NCBI RefSeq assembly: GCF_000686565.1
Contig: NZ_JMKW01000030.1
Coordinates: 1 to 32,015 of the forward strand
Length of the DNA: 32,015 nt
DNA from: Helicobacter bilis ATCC 51630
Lineage (GTDB): Bacteria > Campylobacterota > Campylobacteria > Campylobacterales > Helicobacteraceae
Direction of reading: 5' to 3'
A program made the translations under genes and the position numbers. This document shows, in pieces, positions 1 through 10,305 of this stretch (position 1 is its first letter; the number at the start of each line of letters is the position of its first letter). The notes beneath the pieces are model-generated. The model did not search any database. It saw nothing but the letters and a program-made list of their open reading frames with translations, and was not told the DNA's origin.

Positions 1-40
1 TCTCATGCGCTAGATTCTATACAAGGTGTTTTGACATAGT

Positions 41-119
41 CTTAACATGACAAAGTTAAGAGATAATCTCATAGCTTTTGGCACTATGAGTTGTAGTTAC
101 TATGCTGTGTTTTGCATAG
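41..119. repeat. Three consecutive short inverted repeats
   Basis: Three perfect stems follow one another at near-regular spacing: CTTAAC/GTTAAG (41-46, 55-60), CTCATAG/CTATGAG (68-74, 84-90) and CTATGC/GCATAG (100-105, 114-119). Loops are 8-9 nt and linkers 7-9 nt. The arms differ in sequence, so this is not a simple repeat unit. This pattern would suit a folded RNA or an array of dimeric protein sites. Function is unknown. Confidence 0.5.
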
Positions 120-196
120 CCAATAGATACTATTTTTTAACTTGTTTTTCATTTTTAACCTTACCATGTTGAGATACATGTAAAAAAACTCACTCA

Positions 197-218
197 TGAT
201 TCTAAATCTTTAGAATCA
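197..218. repeat. Palindrome with AGAATC arms
   Basis: TGATTCTAAA and TTTAGAATCA are perfect inverted arms of 10 bp separated by only TC. A loop of 2 nt is too small for a normal RNA hairpin, so this looks more like a DNA-level palindrome than a terminator. It uses the GATTCT/AGAATC word that is over-represented across the whole window. Confidence 0.55.
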
Positions 219-606
219 ACAACCTAAAACTTGAAAATTAAACTTTGGAATGTAGCCCATTTGGCTTACTATTAAGCTTATTTTAGCTTTTCTATAGCTT
301 GTCATGTTAAGGTAGGCAAAACACTTTTTTACTTTTTTAGTTTTTACCTTTTTTATGACATTATGAGATTTCTTTGTATTATACAGCATTGCATAATTTC
401 ATATATGTATATTATTTTTTTGGTTTATTGCTTATTGTTTTTATTGAGATGAGTGCAGGATTACAGATATTTTTTTTTAGAATCTAAATAAGCTTTATTA
501 AGAATCTATATATTAGGATTGCATTAGGACTCGACACAACAGAAAGCCTACCACTTAAGTAAGTTTGAGTCAGTTTTTATTATGATTTAAGATATATTTT
601 TACGAA

Positions 607-2955
<2,349 letters not shown>

Positions 2956-2966
2956 TTATAGAATTT

Positions 2967-4085
2967 TTATATGATTTGTGGCATGATAACTTCTTCAAAA
3001 TCCTTTGTTATTACAAAGATTGGTTTATAAGGATCATCAATAATGATTTCAAACTCATCTTGTTTAATATTACTGATACATTCTAATAAATGTCTATTCA
3101 CAAGTCCTATTGTCATTGGCTCTGCTTTGTGATTTTCTATATCATTGATTGTAATTGAGGCGCTTGCACCATTTATACCCTCTAGAGTTTCAAAAATGAT
3201 TTTATTAGATTCAAATGTAACTTTAGCTCTTTGGCATATAGCATTCATTTGATTAAGAGTTTTTAGAATCTTTTCTTTATTGATTTTTAATGTTGGTAGT
3301 TGCGGTTTATTTGCAATAATACTTTTAAAATCTGGGAAGTTTGCATTGATAAGCTTTGCGTAAAATTCTATATTCTCACTTACAAAGCATAATGTTTCTA
3401 TTTTATTACTATCTTGTATTGGCTTAATATATAGCTCACAATCTGTTGAAAATAGTTTTAGAATCTCTTGCAGTGTTTTTTTAGGGATAATGCTTATAAA
3501 ATCTTTATCGCATTCTGTTTGTTTTTGTATATAGCCTAGTCGTTTAGAATCTGTTGCTGCGATATTTATTTCTTTATCTTTAACTTCAAAAAGGATACCT
3601 TGCATAGCAATATTAAATGTTTCTTTATCATTACAGCAGTGCATAATCTTTTTTAGAGATTGTAATAAGAAGTTGTTATTTATATCTATTGATTGAAAGC
3701 CTTGTTGTTCGTTTTTGTAGTTTTGACTAAAAGGGAGTTCATTTATTTCAAAGATTGGGATTTTAAATACTGAAGCATTATTTTGTTTTATATAAAGATT
3801 CTCATTGTCTTGCTCTATGATAACTTCAGAATCATTTAGTCCTTTTATGAAGTTACCTATTGCTTCACCATTTACTGCACATTTTATTTCACCTTGTAAT
3901 GAGTTTGTTTTGAGTATTGTGCGTATGTATATCTCATGATCTGTTGCTTTAAGGATAAGATTATTGTCAATTGTTTCTAAGGATATATTTGCGGTGATAT
4001 CGATCACATTTTTCTTATTGACTGCTGATTGCATATTTGTTATGGCTTGGTCGAGTATGCTTTTGTCAATGCTTATCATATTCAT
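2967..4085 (-). CDS. dnaN: DNA polymerase III beta subunit (sliding clamp)
   Basis: This is the ring-shaped processivity clamp that tethers DNA polymerase III and many repair proteins to DNA. The 372-residue length and the whole-protein pattern fit the family: an N-terminal segment starting ISIDKSILDQAI, a central region with AATDSKRLGYI, and a C-terminal YKPIFVITKDFEEVIMPQII tail. Helicobacter clamps are divergent in sequence, so the call rests on this pattern plus gene order. The first ATG at 4085 has AAAGGG at a good distance; the second ATG two codons later is too close to it. It lies between dnaA and gyrB on the same strand. The 208-bp gap to dnaA holds two strong DnaA boxes and could also contain its own promoter. 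Confidence 0.96.
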   Translation of the reverse strand: MNMISIDKSILDQAITNMQSAVNKKNVIDITANISLETIDNNLILKATDHEIYIRTILKTNSLQGEIKCAVNGEAIGNFIKGLNDSEVIIEQDNENLYIKQNNASVFKIPIFEINELPFSQNYKNEQQGFQSIDINNNFLLQSLKKIMHCCNDKETFNIAMQGILFEVKDKEINIAATDSKRLGYIQKQTECDKDFISIIPKKTLQEILKLFSTDCELYIKPIQDSNKIETLCFVSENIEFYAKLINANFPDFKSIIANKPQLPTLKINKEKILKTLNQMNAICQRAKVTFESNKIIFETLEGINGASASITINDIENHKAEPMTIGLVNRHLLECISNIKQDEFEIIIDDPYKPIFVITKDFEEVIMPQII

Positions 4086-4293
4086 GCGTTTTCCCTTTTA
4101 ATAAAGTATAGTGGTTGTAGTAGTGTGCTTGAATAATGTGAATAAAGTTTTTTATTTTTGTTTTAAAGCGTTAATTAGGCACTTTTTGGCATTTGTATTT
4201 TGCTATTTTCATTCACATTTAATTCATTTTTAGGACACAAACAAAGTAAGAAGTATAACAAAAATATATTGGAATATGGCTTTATTTTCGTAG
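4086..4293. other. Probable origin module between dnaA and dnaN (oriC2-like)
   Basis: This AT-rich spacer carries two perfect DnaA boxes. TGTGAATAA at 4137-4145 is the reverse complement of the TTATTCACA consensus, and TCATTCACA at 4209-4217 matches the box reported for H. pylori. They face each other across about 60 bp of AT-rich DNA (4146-4208), which is a reasonable candidate for an unwinding element. Bipartite origins flanking dnaA are established for H. pylori and predicted in several other epsilonproteobacteria. I infer the same here; the start site of replication is not shown by sequence alone. Confidence 0.7.
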
Positions 4294-5616
4294 TTATTGT
4301 GTATTTTGTTTGAGTTTTGATAAGAGATTTTGCACTTCTATTTTTAGTGCATTGTCTTTTTCCATTTCTTGTTTGATTGATTTTATTTGTTTGCTTACTG
4401 CACTATGGTCTTTTAGGTTTAGCTCTGTTGCAATATGGGGAAAAGTCGTATTGATTGCTTCTCTTGCGATATAGGCTACTATTTTTCTTGATCTTGCTAT
4501 GATTTTTTTACCCCTTGTTTTTGTTTTTATTTCACTTGGTTTAATGTTATATTCTCTTGCTATAAGATTGACTACATCATCAAAGTTTGTGGCTTTTTCC
4601 TCTATTTCTCTGTCTTTTAATATGTTTTTTACTATTTCAAGTGTTATTGGTATATTCATAATTGACATATTGGCGTATATATCAATGATTGTTCCTTCTA
4701 TTTCGCGTATATTATCATGGAGTTGTGTGGCGATAAAATTTATTATATTTGGTTCAAGCGTAATGTTATTTAACGCACATTTTTGCTTAATAATATTTAT
4801 TTTCATATCGAGTTCTGGAGATTCTATCTTTGTCATCATACCCCCTGCAAAGCGGGATTTTAGCCTTTTTTCAAGTTTATCTATGAGTTTTGGGGCTTTG
4901 TCGCTTGTCATTACGATTTGTCCGCCTTCTTGGACTATGACATTAAAGGTATTGAAAAATTCTTCTTGGAATTTATCTGTATTTGATAAAAACTGCACAT
5001 CATCAATGAGTAAATAATCACATGAGCGAAATCTCTCTCTAAAATGTTGCATTGTGTTGTTTTGGATTCTATGTCTGTATTCATTAAACATACTTTCTGC
5101 GGTTATATATACAATTTTTGCGTTTGGCGTTCTTTCATATACAGCATTGCAGATAGCATATAATAAATGCGTTTTTCCTAATCCTGTGTTACCATAGATT
5201 AAGAGTGGATTCCATTTGCCTTGATTTTTTGCTATTTCTTTTGCGGTTTCAAAGGCAAATTTATTACATTCGCCTACTATAAAACTATTAAATGAAGAAT
5301 TTTTATTTATGAAAGTTTGATTATTAGTAGTTATGTATTTTCTAGTCGTATTATTTTCTGTGGGTGTTTTATTATGCTGATTTCTTGCGATAAATTCTAT
5401 TTTGATTTCATCGATTGTCTTAACTTCTAGAATCTTTAGCATGAGTTTTGTGTATTTGTTCTTTGCCCAGTTTGCTATGAAAATATTTGGGGCTATAAAG
5501 ATAAGATGATTTGGCGTTGAGTTCATAGAATCAAAAGAGATTTTACTGATATATTGTTGATATTCATTTTCTGGTATTTCATGTTGGAGTCTTTGAAGTA
5601 GGTTTGTATTATCCAT
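4294..5616 (-). CDS. dnaA: Chromosomal replication initiator DnaA
   Basis: DnaA binds DnaA boxes, oligomerises with ATP and opens the origin. Domain I starts MDNTNLLQRLQHEIPENEY. The AAA+ domain shows the Walker A GNTGLGKT at about residue 141-148 and Walker B LLIDDVQF near 204. Domain IV ends with LKDHSAVSKQ near 405, the box-recognition signature. The frame is open 72 bp further upstream, but I chose the ATG at 5616: it is preceded by CTAAGGAT at proper spacing and gives the family's usual N-terminus and 440 residues. DnaA boxes sit both upstream and downstream of the gene, including one overlapping its leader, which suggests autoregulation. A possible -10 is TATACT on the minus strand at 5651-5656. 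Confidence 0.97.
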   Translation of the reverse strand: MDNTNLLQRLQHEIPENEYQQYISKISFDSMNSTPNHLIFIAPNIFIANWAKNKYTKLMLKILEVKTIDEIKIEFIARNQHNKTPTENNTTRKYITTNNQTFINKNSSFNSFIVGECNKFAFETAKEIAKNQGKWNPLLIYGNTGLGKTHLLYAICNAVYERTPNAKIVYITAESMFNEYRHRIQNNTMQHFRERFRSCDYLLIDDVQFLSNTDKFQEEFFNTFNVIVQEGGQIVMTSDKAPKLIDKLEKRLKSRFAGGMMTKIESPELDMKINIIKQKCALNNITLEPNIINFIATQLHDNIREIEGTIIDIYANMSIMNIPITLEIVKNILKDREIEEKATNFDDVVNLIAREYNIKPSEIKTKTRGKKIIARSRKIVAYIAREAINTTFPHIATELNLKDHSAVSKQIKSIKQEMEKDNALKIEVQNLLSKLKQNTQ

Positions 5617-5959
5617 ATTTATCCTTAGTATATTCACTTTTTGTTTTCGTAGTATAGTATAAAAATAGTGAATTAAGCTTATATTCACATATTATATATG
5701 AATATTAAGTGAATATTAAGTGAAAAAGACATGAATATAATGTGAATTAGAGTTTATTGGTTTCTATATTATTTCAATTGTAATATTTTGCTAGGACCAT
5801 CTTTTATTTCAACTTAGAATATATGAATCAACTTGACAATGAAAAAAATGTCGGTTAAAATTTTGGGTAGGAATTTAGAATCTTGTAGAGTGTAGCGAAA
5901 TATCTAGTATAGAATCTATATTTTATAGCTATATAGTTAAGTATATGTAAGAAGTGGAT
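5617..5959. other. Probable origin module upstream of dnaA (oriC1-like)
   Basis: A cluster of DnaA-box-like sites lies just upstream of dnaA. ATATTCACA at 5681-5689 and TGTGAATTA at 5741-5749 each differ from TTATTCACA, or its complement, at one base. Weaker sites with a GTGAA/TTCAC core occur near 5631, 5667, 5708 and 5718. The last two belong to an 11-bp tandem repeat. Together with the sites on the other side of dnaA this fits a bipartite origin. The remainder, about 5760-5959, is AT-rich and presumably contains the leader of the rightward pilin-like gene; no clear promoter was picked there. Confidence 0.65.
5701..5722. repeat. Perfect 11-bp tandem repeat in the origin region
   Basis: AATATTAAGTG occurs twice head to tail (5701-5711 and 5712-5722). 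Each copy carries an AGTGA core read as TCACT on the other strand, so two DnaA-box-like sites are placed about one helical turn apart. That spacing would put bound DnaA molecules on the same face of the DNA. The role is inferred. Confidence 0.6.
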
Positions 5960-6622
5960 ATGAAAAAACTAAAATGGCTCAATGTATCTTGTGTATTTAA
6001 TAAGATTAAACATTCCCTATGTGCTTTTAAAGTAAAATCTCTTTATTCCTATGTGAAAAAAGCTCTAAACCATAAATTCACATTTAGCTTATCATGTCGC
6101 AATGCACCAGATTCTAATAAAACCTTGACAGATACAAAGCTAATACGGAATCTAGATTCTAAAAAGCTACACAAAATCATACGATATAGCACAGGTTTTA
6201 GCATGATGGAGCTTTTATTTGTGCTTGTGATAATCGGCATATTAGCGAGTCTTGCATTGCCACGCATAAGCTTTTCTCGCAATAATGCCCTAAGTGTTGC
6301 TATCCAAAGCGATATACAAACCATTATTTCAAGCACACAAGAATATGCGATTACAAATGAGTTTATGCCACAGAATGCTAATCCACAATGGCTTGTTAGC
6401 TACCTGCATTTATCACCACAGCGATGGGTTGTAAGTGGAGATTCTCTAAAAATTGCTAAAAATGGTGTGCCAGATTCTCAAAATGACTGCCTTAGCATTC
6501 GCTTTAATCAAACAAGTGCTTTAGAGATTCTATTTAACAGATCTCAAAACTCTAATTTATGTCAGAATCTTTTGAAAAATTATGCAAGTGATATTATCAT
6601 TCCCCTGCATATTACGCCTTAA
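5960..6622 (+). CDS. Type IV pilin-like (pseudopilin) protein with long N-terminal extension
   Basis: The protein has the prepilin peptidase signature: Gly79 followed by FSMMELLFVLVIIGILASLA, with Glu at +5 of the mature chain and a hydrophobic helix. Cleavage would leave about 141 residues. Such proteins form pilus-like fibres or the pseudopili of type II secretion and DNA-uptake machines. The stretch before the cleavage site is 79 residues and basic, whereas usual leaders are under about 25. An in-frame GTG lies at 5954, but I chose the ATG at 5960 because AAGAAG precedes it at workable distance. A start much nearer the cleavage site is possible, though I see no well-supported one. It stands alone beside the origin with no other secretion genes. 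The substrate and machine are unknown. Confidence 0.7.
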   Translation: MKKLKWLNVSCVFNKIKHSLCAFKVKSLYSYVKKALNHKFTFSLSCRNAPDSNKTLTDTKLIRNLDSKKLHKIIRYSTGFSMMELLFVLVIIGILASLALPRISFSRNNALSVAIQSDIQTIISSTQEYAITNEFMPQNANPQWLVSYLHLSPQRWVVSGDSLKIAKNGVPDSQNDCLSIRFNQTSALEILFNRSQNSNLCQNLLKNYASDIIIPLHITP

Positions 6623-6650
6623 AGATTATTAGATTCCCACTACATTTTAC

Positions 6651-6659
6651 TGCTATAAT
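6651..6659 (+). promoter_or_regulatory. Extended -10 promoter of the radical SAM gene
   Basis: TGCTATAAT is a perfect extended -10 element (TATAAT at 6654-6659). Transcription would begin near 6666, about 17 nt before the ATG. The same TGCTATAAT occurs before the PepSY gene and hisD, so it seems to be a common sigma-70 type here, with no evident -35. Confidence 0.65.
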
Positions 6660-6682
6660 GATAAAAATATAAAAGGATATAC

Positions 6683-7597
6683 ATGCAAATTGTCTTTGGA
6701 CCTATTCTATCAAGACGCTTTGGTGTGAGTTTGGGTATAGATTTAAGCCCCTATACAAAGCAATGTAATTTTGACTGCGTATATTGTGAGCTTGAGGCAA
6801 AAAAGCCAATGGATACACAAACTCAAATCGCACCGCTAGAGATTATCTTAGAATCTATTCAGCATGCTTTGAGAACACACGCCGATATTGATGTGCTAAC
6901 CTTTACTGCGAATGGAGAACCAACTCTTTATCCACACCTAGAACAACTCATATTACAAGTAAAAGAATTGTTAAAAGAATATTCAAGCATTAAAACCCTT
7001 ATACTAAGCAATGGCTCTCGTTTCCACGCACAAAAAAATGCACTCAATCACTTTGATATTGTTAAATTTTCACTTGATTCTGCGGTTACAAAGAATTTTA
7101 AACGCGTGGATAAGCCAAGCAAAACGCTTGATTTAGCTACAATTAAACAAGGCATTAAAGACTTTTCTAAGCAATATGGCGGTGAGTTAGTCGCTGAAGT
7201 ATTGATTGTAGCAAACATGAATGATGATATGGAATCTAATAAGGAGAATGCCGCATTTTTGCATGAAGTGGATATTAAACGCGTAGATATTTCAACCATT
7301 GATCGACCAAGCTCCCATAGAGTATATCCTGTGAGTAATGAAAAGCTATATGAGTTAAGCACATTGTATGAGGGGCTAAATGTATGTGTTGTTACGCGTA
7401 AAAATGATGTAATGAATGTCGCACAACAAGACCTTAGCGAAACAGAGATTCTAGAACTATTAAAAAGGCGACCTTTAACGCATGCAGATTGTGAAATTTT
7501 ACTCACAAAAGAGAGTGTAAGTCGACTTGAAAATATGTGTGCGATAGGACAAATAAAGATAAAAAATATTGCTGGTGTGTCGTTTTATTGCGTGTAG
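6683..7597 (+). CDS. Radical SAM protein (COG0731-like Fe-S oxidoreductase)
   Basis: The N-terminal half is a radical SAM domain. CNFDCVYC supplies the three cysteines (28, 32, 35) that bind a 4Fe-4S cluster, and FTANGEPTLYPHLE and LILSNGSRF match the SAM-binding strands. The C-terminal part (LTHADCEILLTKESVSRLE...) looks like a small winged-helix domain. The family resembles archaeal wyosine-synthesis enzymes in outline, but the bacterial members have no settled substrate, so I give no specific reaction. The ATG follows AAAGGA at good spacing. The gene has its own promoter and is not tightly linked to purM, which starts 175 bp later. Confidence 0.88.
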   Translation: MQIVFGPILSRRFGVSLGIDLSPYTKQCNFDCVYCELEAKKPMDTQTQIAPLEIILESIQHALRTHADIDVLTFTANGEPTLYPHLEQLILQVKELLKEYSSIKTLILSNGSRFHAQKNALNHFDIVKFSLDSAVTKNFKRVDKPSKTLDLATIKQGIKDFSKQYGGELVAEVLIVANMNDDMESNKENAAFLHEVDIKRVDISTIDRPSSHRVYPVSNEKLYELSTLYEGLNVCVVTRKNDVMNVAQQDLSETEILELLKRRPLTHADCEILLTKESVSRLENMCAIGQIKIKNIAGVSFYCV

Positions 7598-7734
7598 TTT
7601 CTCTTGTGCCTAGCAGATATGGTATGTATGCTGAAGTAGATAGACTTTTGTGCGTGTTTTTTACACAAATAAAATTAATGCTATTACAATACTTTGATTT
7701 TTTTATGTTTTAAAGCATATTTTGAGTGATTTTT

Positions 7735-7743
7735 TGTTACAAT
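7735..7743 (+). promoter_or_regulatory. Candidate purM promoter
   Basis: TGTTACAAT is an extended -10-like element (TACAAT at 7738-7743) placed 30 bp before the chosen purM start. The AT-rich DNA upstream has no clear -35. It supports a start within the 7773 region, because the longer purM frame would begin upstream of the promoter. Confidence 0.45.
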
Positions 7744-7772
7744 TCCTGCGATTAAAGACTGATGAGGAAAAT

Positions 7773-8765
7773 ATGGAAACACTGCAATATAAAGACTTTG
7801 GTGTGGATATAGACGAGGGTAATAGCTTTGTCCAAGCATTAAAACCACTTGTAAAGGAGACTTTTAATCCGCTTGTTTTGGGCGGTTTAGGTGGCTTTTC
7901 TGGTTGCTTTGCCATGCCGACAGGTTACAAAAATCCTATATTATGTGCGGCGACTGATGGCGTTGGCTCAAAACTTAGCCTAGCCCTTAGTCATAGTAGG
8001 CTAGATAATATAGGCATTGATTTAGTTGCTATGTGTGTAAATGATCTTATTTGTGATTTTGCTACGCCCATGTTTTTTCTTGATTATTATGCTACGCATA
8101 AGCTTGTGAGTGAAGATGCCTTGCGTATTGTGCGTGGTATTGCAGAGGGTTGCAAACAGGCAAAATGTGCCTTAATAGGCGGTGAAACTGCGGAAATGCC
8201 AAGCGTGTATGCAAAGGGTGATTTTGACCTAGCGGGTTTTGCAGTAGGCATCGCGGAAAGAGATGATATACAAAAGCGTTCAAGCATAGCAGAAGGTGAT
8301 GTGATACTCGGCTTAAAAAGCAGTGGATTTCATAGCAATGGATTTTCTCTTGTGAGGGGCATTATCGATACAAAAAAGATTAATGTAGAGATGGAATTTT
8401 TAGGAAAAACACTCATAGATTCTATACTAGAGCCTACTCGAATCTATGTAGAACCATTTTTGCAACATAAAGATTCTATAAAGGGACTAGCCCATATCAC
8501 AGGCGGGGGTATTAAAGAGAATCTTATCCGCATTTTGCCAGAAAATACACAGGCTATTATTAGTGAAAGTGCCATAGAGATTCCAGAAATTTATCAGTTT
8601 TTCCTGCCCTATGTTGATAAAGAAGAGGCATGGCGTGTATTTAATATGGGCGTTGGCATGGTGGTTATCGTGCCAAAGGAAAACGTGCAAAAGTTAGCAC
8701 AAAGTATGCAAGCTAGTGTCATTGGACATATACAGACAGGGCAAAAGCAAGTTATCATAAAGTAG
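7773..8765 (+). CDS. purM: Phosphoribosylformylglycinamidine cyclo-ligase (AIR synthetase)
   Basis: PurM converts FGAM and ATP to aminoimidazole ribotide, the fifth step of de novo purine synthesis, in the cytoplasm. Family motifs run through the protein: ATDGVGSKLSLAL, DLVAMCVNDLI, ALIGGETAEMPSVY, GLKSSGFHSNGFSLVR and HITGGGIKENLIRILP. The frame is open to 7722, but the ATG at 7773 follows GAGGA at good spacing and gives METLQYKDFGVDIDEGN, the normal N-terminus; the product is then 330 residues, near the family's usual length. The SH3-domain gene follows after 5 bp. purC lies 21 kb away, so the pathway genes are scattered. Confidence 0.96.
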   Translation: METLQYKDFGVDIDEGNSFVQALKPLVKETFNPLVLGGLGGFSGCFAMPTGYKNPILCAATDGVGSKLSLALSHSRLDNIGIDLVAMCVNDLICDFATPMFFLDYYATHKLVSEDALRIVRGIAEGCKQAKCALIGGETAEMPSVYAKGDFDLAGFAVGIAERDDIQKRSSIAEGDVILGLKSSGFHSNGFSLVRGIIDTKKINVEMEFLGKTLIDSILEPTRIYVEPFLQHKDSIKGLAHITGGGIKENLIRILPENTQAIISESAIEIPEIYQFFLPYVDKEEAWRVFNMGVGMVVIVPKENVQKLAQSMQASVIGHIQTGQKQVIIK

Positions 8766-8770
8766 ATTCT

Positions 8771-9502
8771 ATGAAACTAAAATTCTATGCGAAATTATAT
8801 GCTTTACCGCTTGGTATTATATGTGCGTGTTTTTTAGTATATTATTTTGTTTTCGATTCTCTCACTCAATACCAACAGCATGTAGTTACTATTACCCAAG
8901 TAGAAAATCCACAAAACAATGATGAAATTGATGAAAAAGTGCGTATGAAAGAAGAGCTAGAAAAAATCAAGCAAAGCTCAAATGTCGATTTTATCCACAA
9001 TACTCTATCGGAAAATCTAAATCGCATTAGCACCTATGCAAACATAGAGTTTGAAGACACAAAATCGATCGCACAGACAGAACCAAAACAAAAGCCAAGT
9101 AACCCACAAAATCGCAGCACAATAGAAGTGAATAAAATTGATAATGTAGATTATGTCCCATACAGACAGATTCACACGCATAAGTTACCAAACGCATTTT
9201 CAGCAAATTTAAACTCCCCAACAAACATTAAACTCTACAATACCAACAATCCCTATGATGTGAAAAGCATACAAATCACACAAAAGAATAAAAAACAATG
9301 GGCGACCCCAACCACAAAACAAGCAAAAATCTACCACTTACCAAACACGCAATCAAAGATAATCGCCATTAATAAAGATGGTATCAAAATGCAGGTTATA
9401 GACACCAAAAAATCATGGGTTCATGTCCGCTATGCTATCAATAAAGAAACTTTTATAGACGGCTATATCCCTTTACAAAATATACGATTTGTTAATAAAT
9501 AA
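8771..9502 (+). CDS. Single-pass membrane protein with C-terminal SH3-like domain
   Basis: A membrane anchor at about residues 10-28 is followed by a long polar, partly coiled-coil region (roughly 45-90, Glu/Lys/Asn-rich), a low-complexity Asn/Gln/Thr region, and a C-terminal bacterial SH3-like domain from about residue 185 to the end. The last part (IYHLPNTQSK..., VHVRYAINKET..., GYIPLQN) is similar to the SH3-like segment at the front of the GltS protein at 15840. Topology suggests the SH3 domain is periplasmic, where such domains often bind peptidoglycan or envelope proteins. It starts 5 bp after purM with only a weak ribosome site, so translation is probably coupled. The function is unknown. 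Confidence 0.75.
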   Translation: MKLKFYAKLYALPLGIICACFLVYYFVFDSLTQYQQHVVTITQVENPQNNDEIDEKVRMKEELEKIKQSSNVDFIHNTLSENLNRISTYANIEFEDTKSIAQTEPKQKPSNPQNRSTIEVNKIDNVDYVPYRQIHTHKLPNAFSANLNSPTNIKLYNTNNPYDVKSIQITQKNKKQWATPTTKQAKIYHLPNTQSKIIAINKDGIKMQVIDTKKSWVHVRYAINKETFIDGYIPLQNIRFVNK

Positions 9503-9683
9503 TACAATCTTAGTTCGGTAGGCTGTGAGAATCTAAAATATAAGAAAAAGTCCTTTAATTGATAGTAAGGAGTCTAGCTTTGTTGTATGAGTGTCAAAGA
9601 GACAATGCAACTAAATGAGATTCTAACTTCTCATATTTGTAAAATATTTATTCAACAGAAAACATCCTAAAACATCGAAATTT

Positions 9684-9692
9684 TGCTATAAT
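9684..9692 (+). promoter_or_regulatory. Extended -10 promoter of the PepSY gene
   Basis: TGCTATAAT is a perfect extended -10 (TATAAT at 9687-9692). The expected start near 9699 leaves a leader of about 60 nt before the TTG start codon. I saw no convincing Fur-type site, though iron control would be plausible for a PepSY protein. Confidence 0.6.
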
Positions 9693-9758
9693 TAAAATTA
9701 GATTTCATTCTTATTATTTTATTTATAATGTTAAGTAATTTTATATAAAAGGATTCAC

Positions 9759-10304
9759 TTGTTTAAGAAAAAGCAAATTTGGATGAAAGTGCATTTGTAT
9801 CTTAGTCTATTTTTTCTTCCAGCAGCGCTCATTTATGCAATAACGGGTTCTCTTTATCTCTTTGATATTAAAGAAGAGGCAGGGGCTACTATCCATGAGA
9901 TTCAAATAGAATCTTTGCCTAAAGGAAAAGAGCAAGACACAATATTGCAGATTCTAAAGGACAATAATCTAAAGATTCCAAGCGATACGACTTTAAAAAT
10001 GGTGCGTGGGAATCCTAGCATGGGGTCGATACGATATAGCATTATGGTGATAAAAGAGAGAGATGGCACGATGAAGTTGCGTGCGCTTCAGCGTGGATTC
10101 TATGGGATTTTGCTGCTTATGCATAAGGGCAAAGGTGGATTTTATTTTGATATTATAGCGATTGGCTTTTCTGTATCTTTGTTTTTATTTTATTTTAGCG
10201 GACTTATTATCACTGCATTTTGTAAGCATAAAAGGGGTGCTGCTTTACTTGCCTTTTTCTGTGGGCTTTGTGTTACGGGGCTTATGATATTTTTAAGTAT
10301 ATAG
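9759..10304 (+). CDS. PepSY-associated TM helix protein
   Basis: The 181-residue inner membrane protein begins KKKQIWMKVHLYLSLFFLP, a typical PepSY-associated membrane helix start (helix about 12-34). A periplasmic segment follows, with weak PepSY-like character (IHEIQIESLPKGK...). Two further helices lie at about 128-150 and 158-180, the first preceded by GILLLMHKGKGGFYFD. Members of this family often sit near iron-uptake or ferric reductase genes, but none is visible here. The start codon is TTG, placed 5 nt after AAAGGA, and no better ATG is in frame until residue 9. It converges with the next gene, whose stop lies 1 bp away. Confidence 0.75.
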   Translation: MFKKKQIWMKVHLYLSLFFLPAALIYAITGSLYLFDIKEEAGATIHEIQIESLPKGKEQDTILQILKDNNLKIPSDTTLKMVRGNPSMGSIRYSIMVIKERDGTMKLRALQRGFYGILLLMHKGKGGFYFDIIAIGFSVSLFLFYFSGLIITAFCKHKRGAALLAFFCGLCVTGLMIFLSI

Positions 10305-10305
10305 C

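Larger units (their letters stand above)
1..606. other. Gene-free region left of gyrB, rich in inverted repeats
   Basis: No convincing gene is present in this stretch downstream of gyrB. It holds three consecutive short inverted repeats at 41-119, a 10-bp-arm palindrome at 197-218, and an imperfect long hairpin at 300-360 (TGTCAT/ATGACA outer stem, AAGGTA/TACCTT inner stem). T9 occurs at 470-478. GACTC and GAGTC arms near 529-573 could form a weak stem followed by T5. A 41-codon reading frame at 47-172 has no ribosome binding site. The stretch could hold a structured RNA, or be the decayed flank of a gene outside the window. Confidence 0.5.

Noticed and set aside
47-172. 41-codon frame in the gene-free left end
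   Set aside because: No ribosome site; it overlaps the three hairpins, which explain the region better.
4499-5017. 172-residue plus-strand frame
   Set aside because: It lies entirely antisense to dnaA; its hydrophobic composition is what antisense of AT-rich coding DNA gives.
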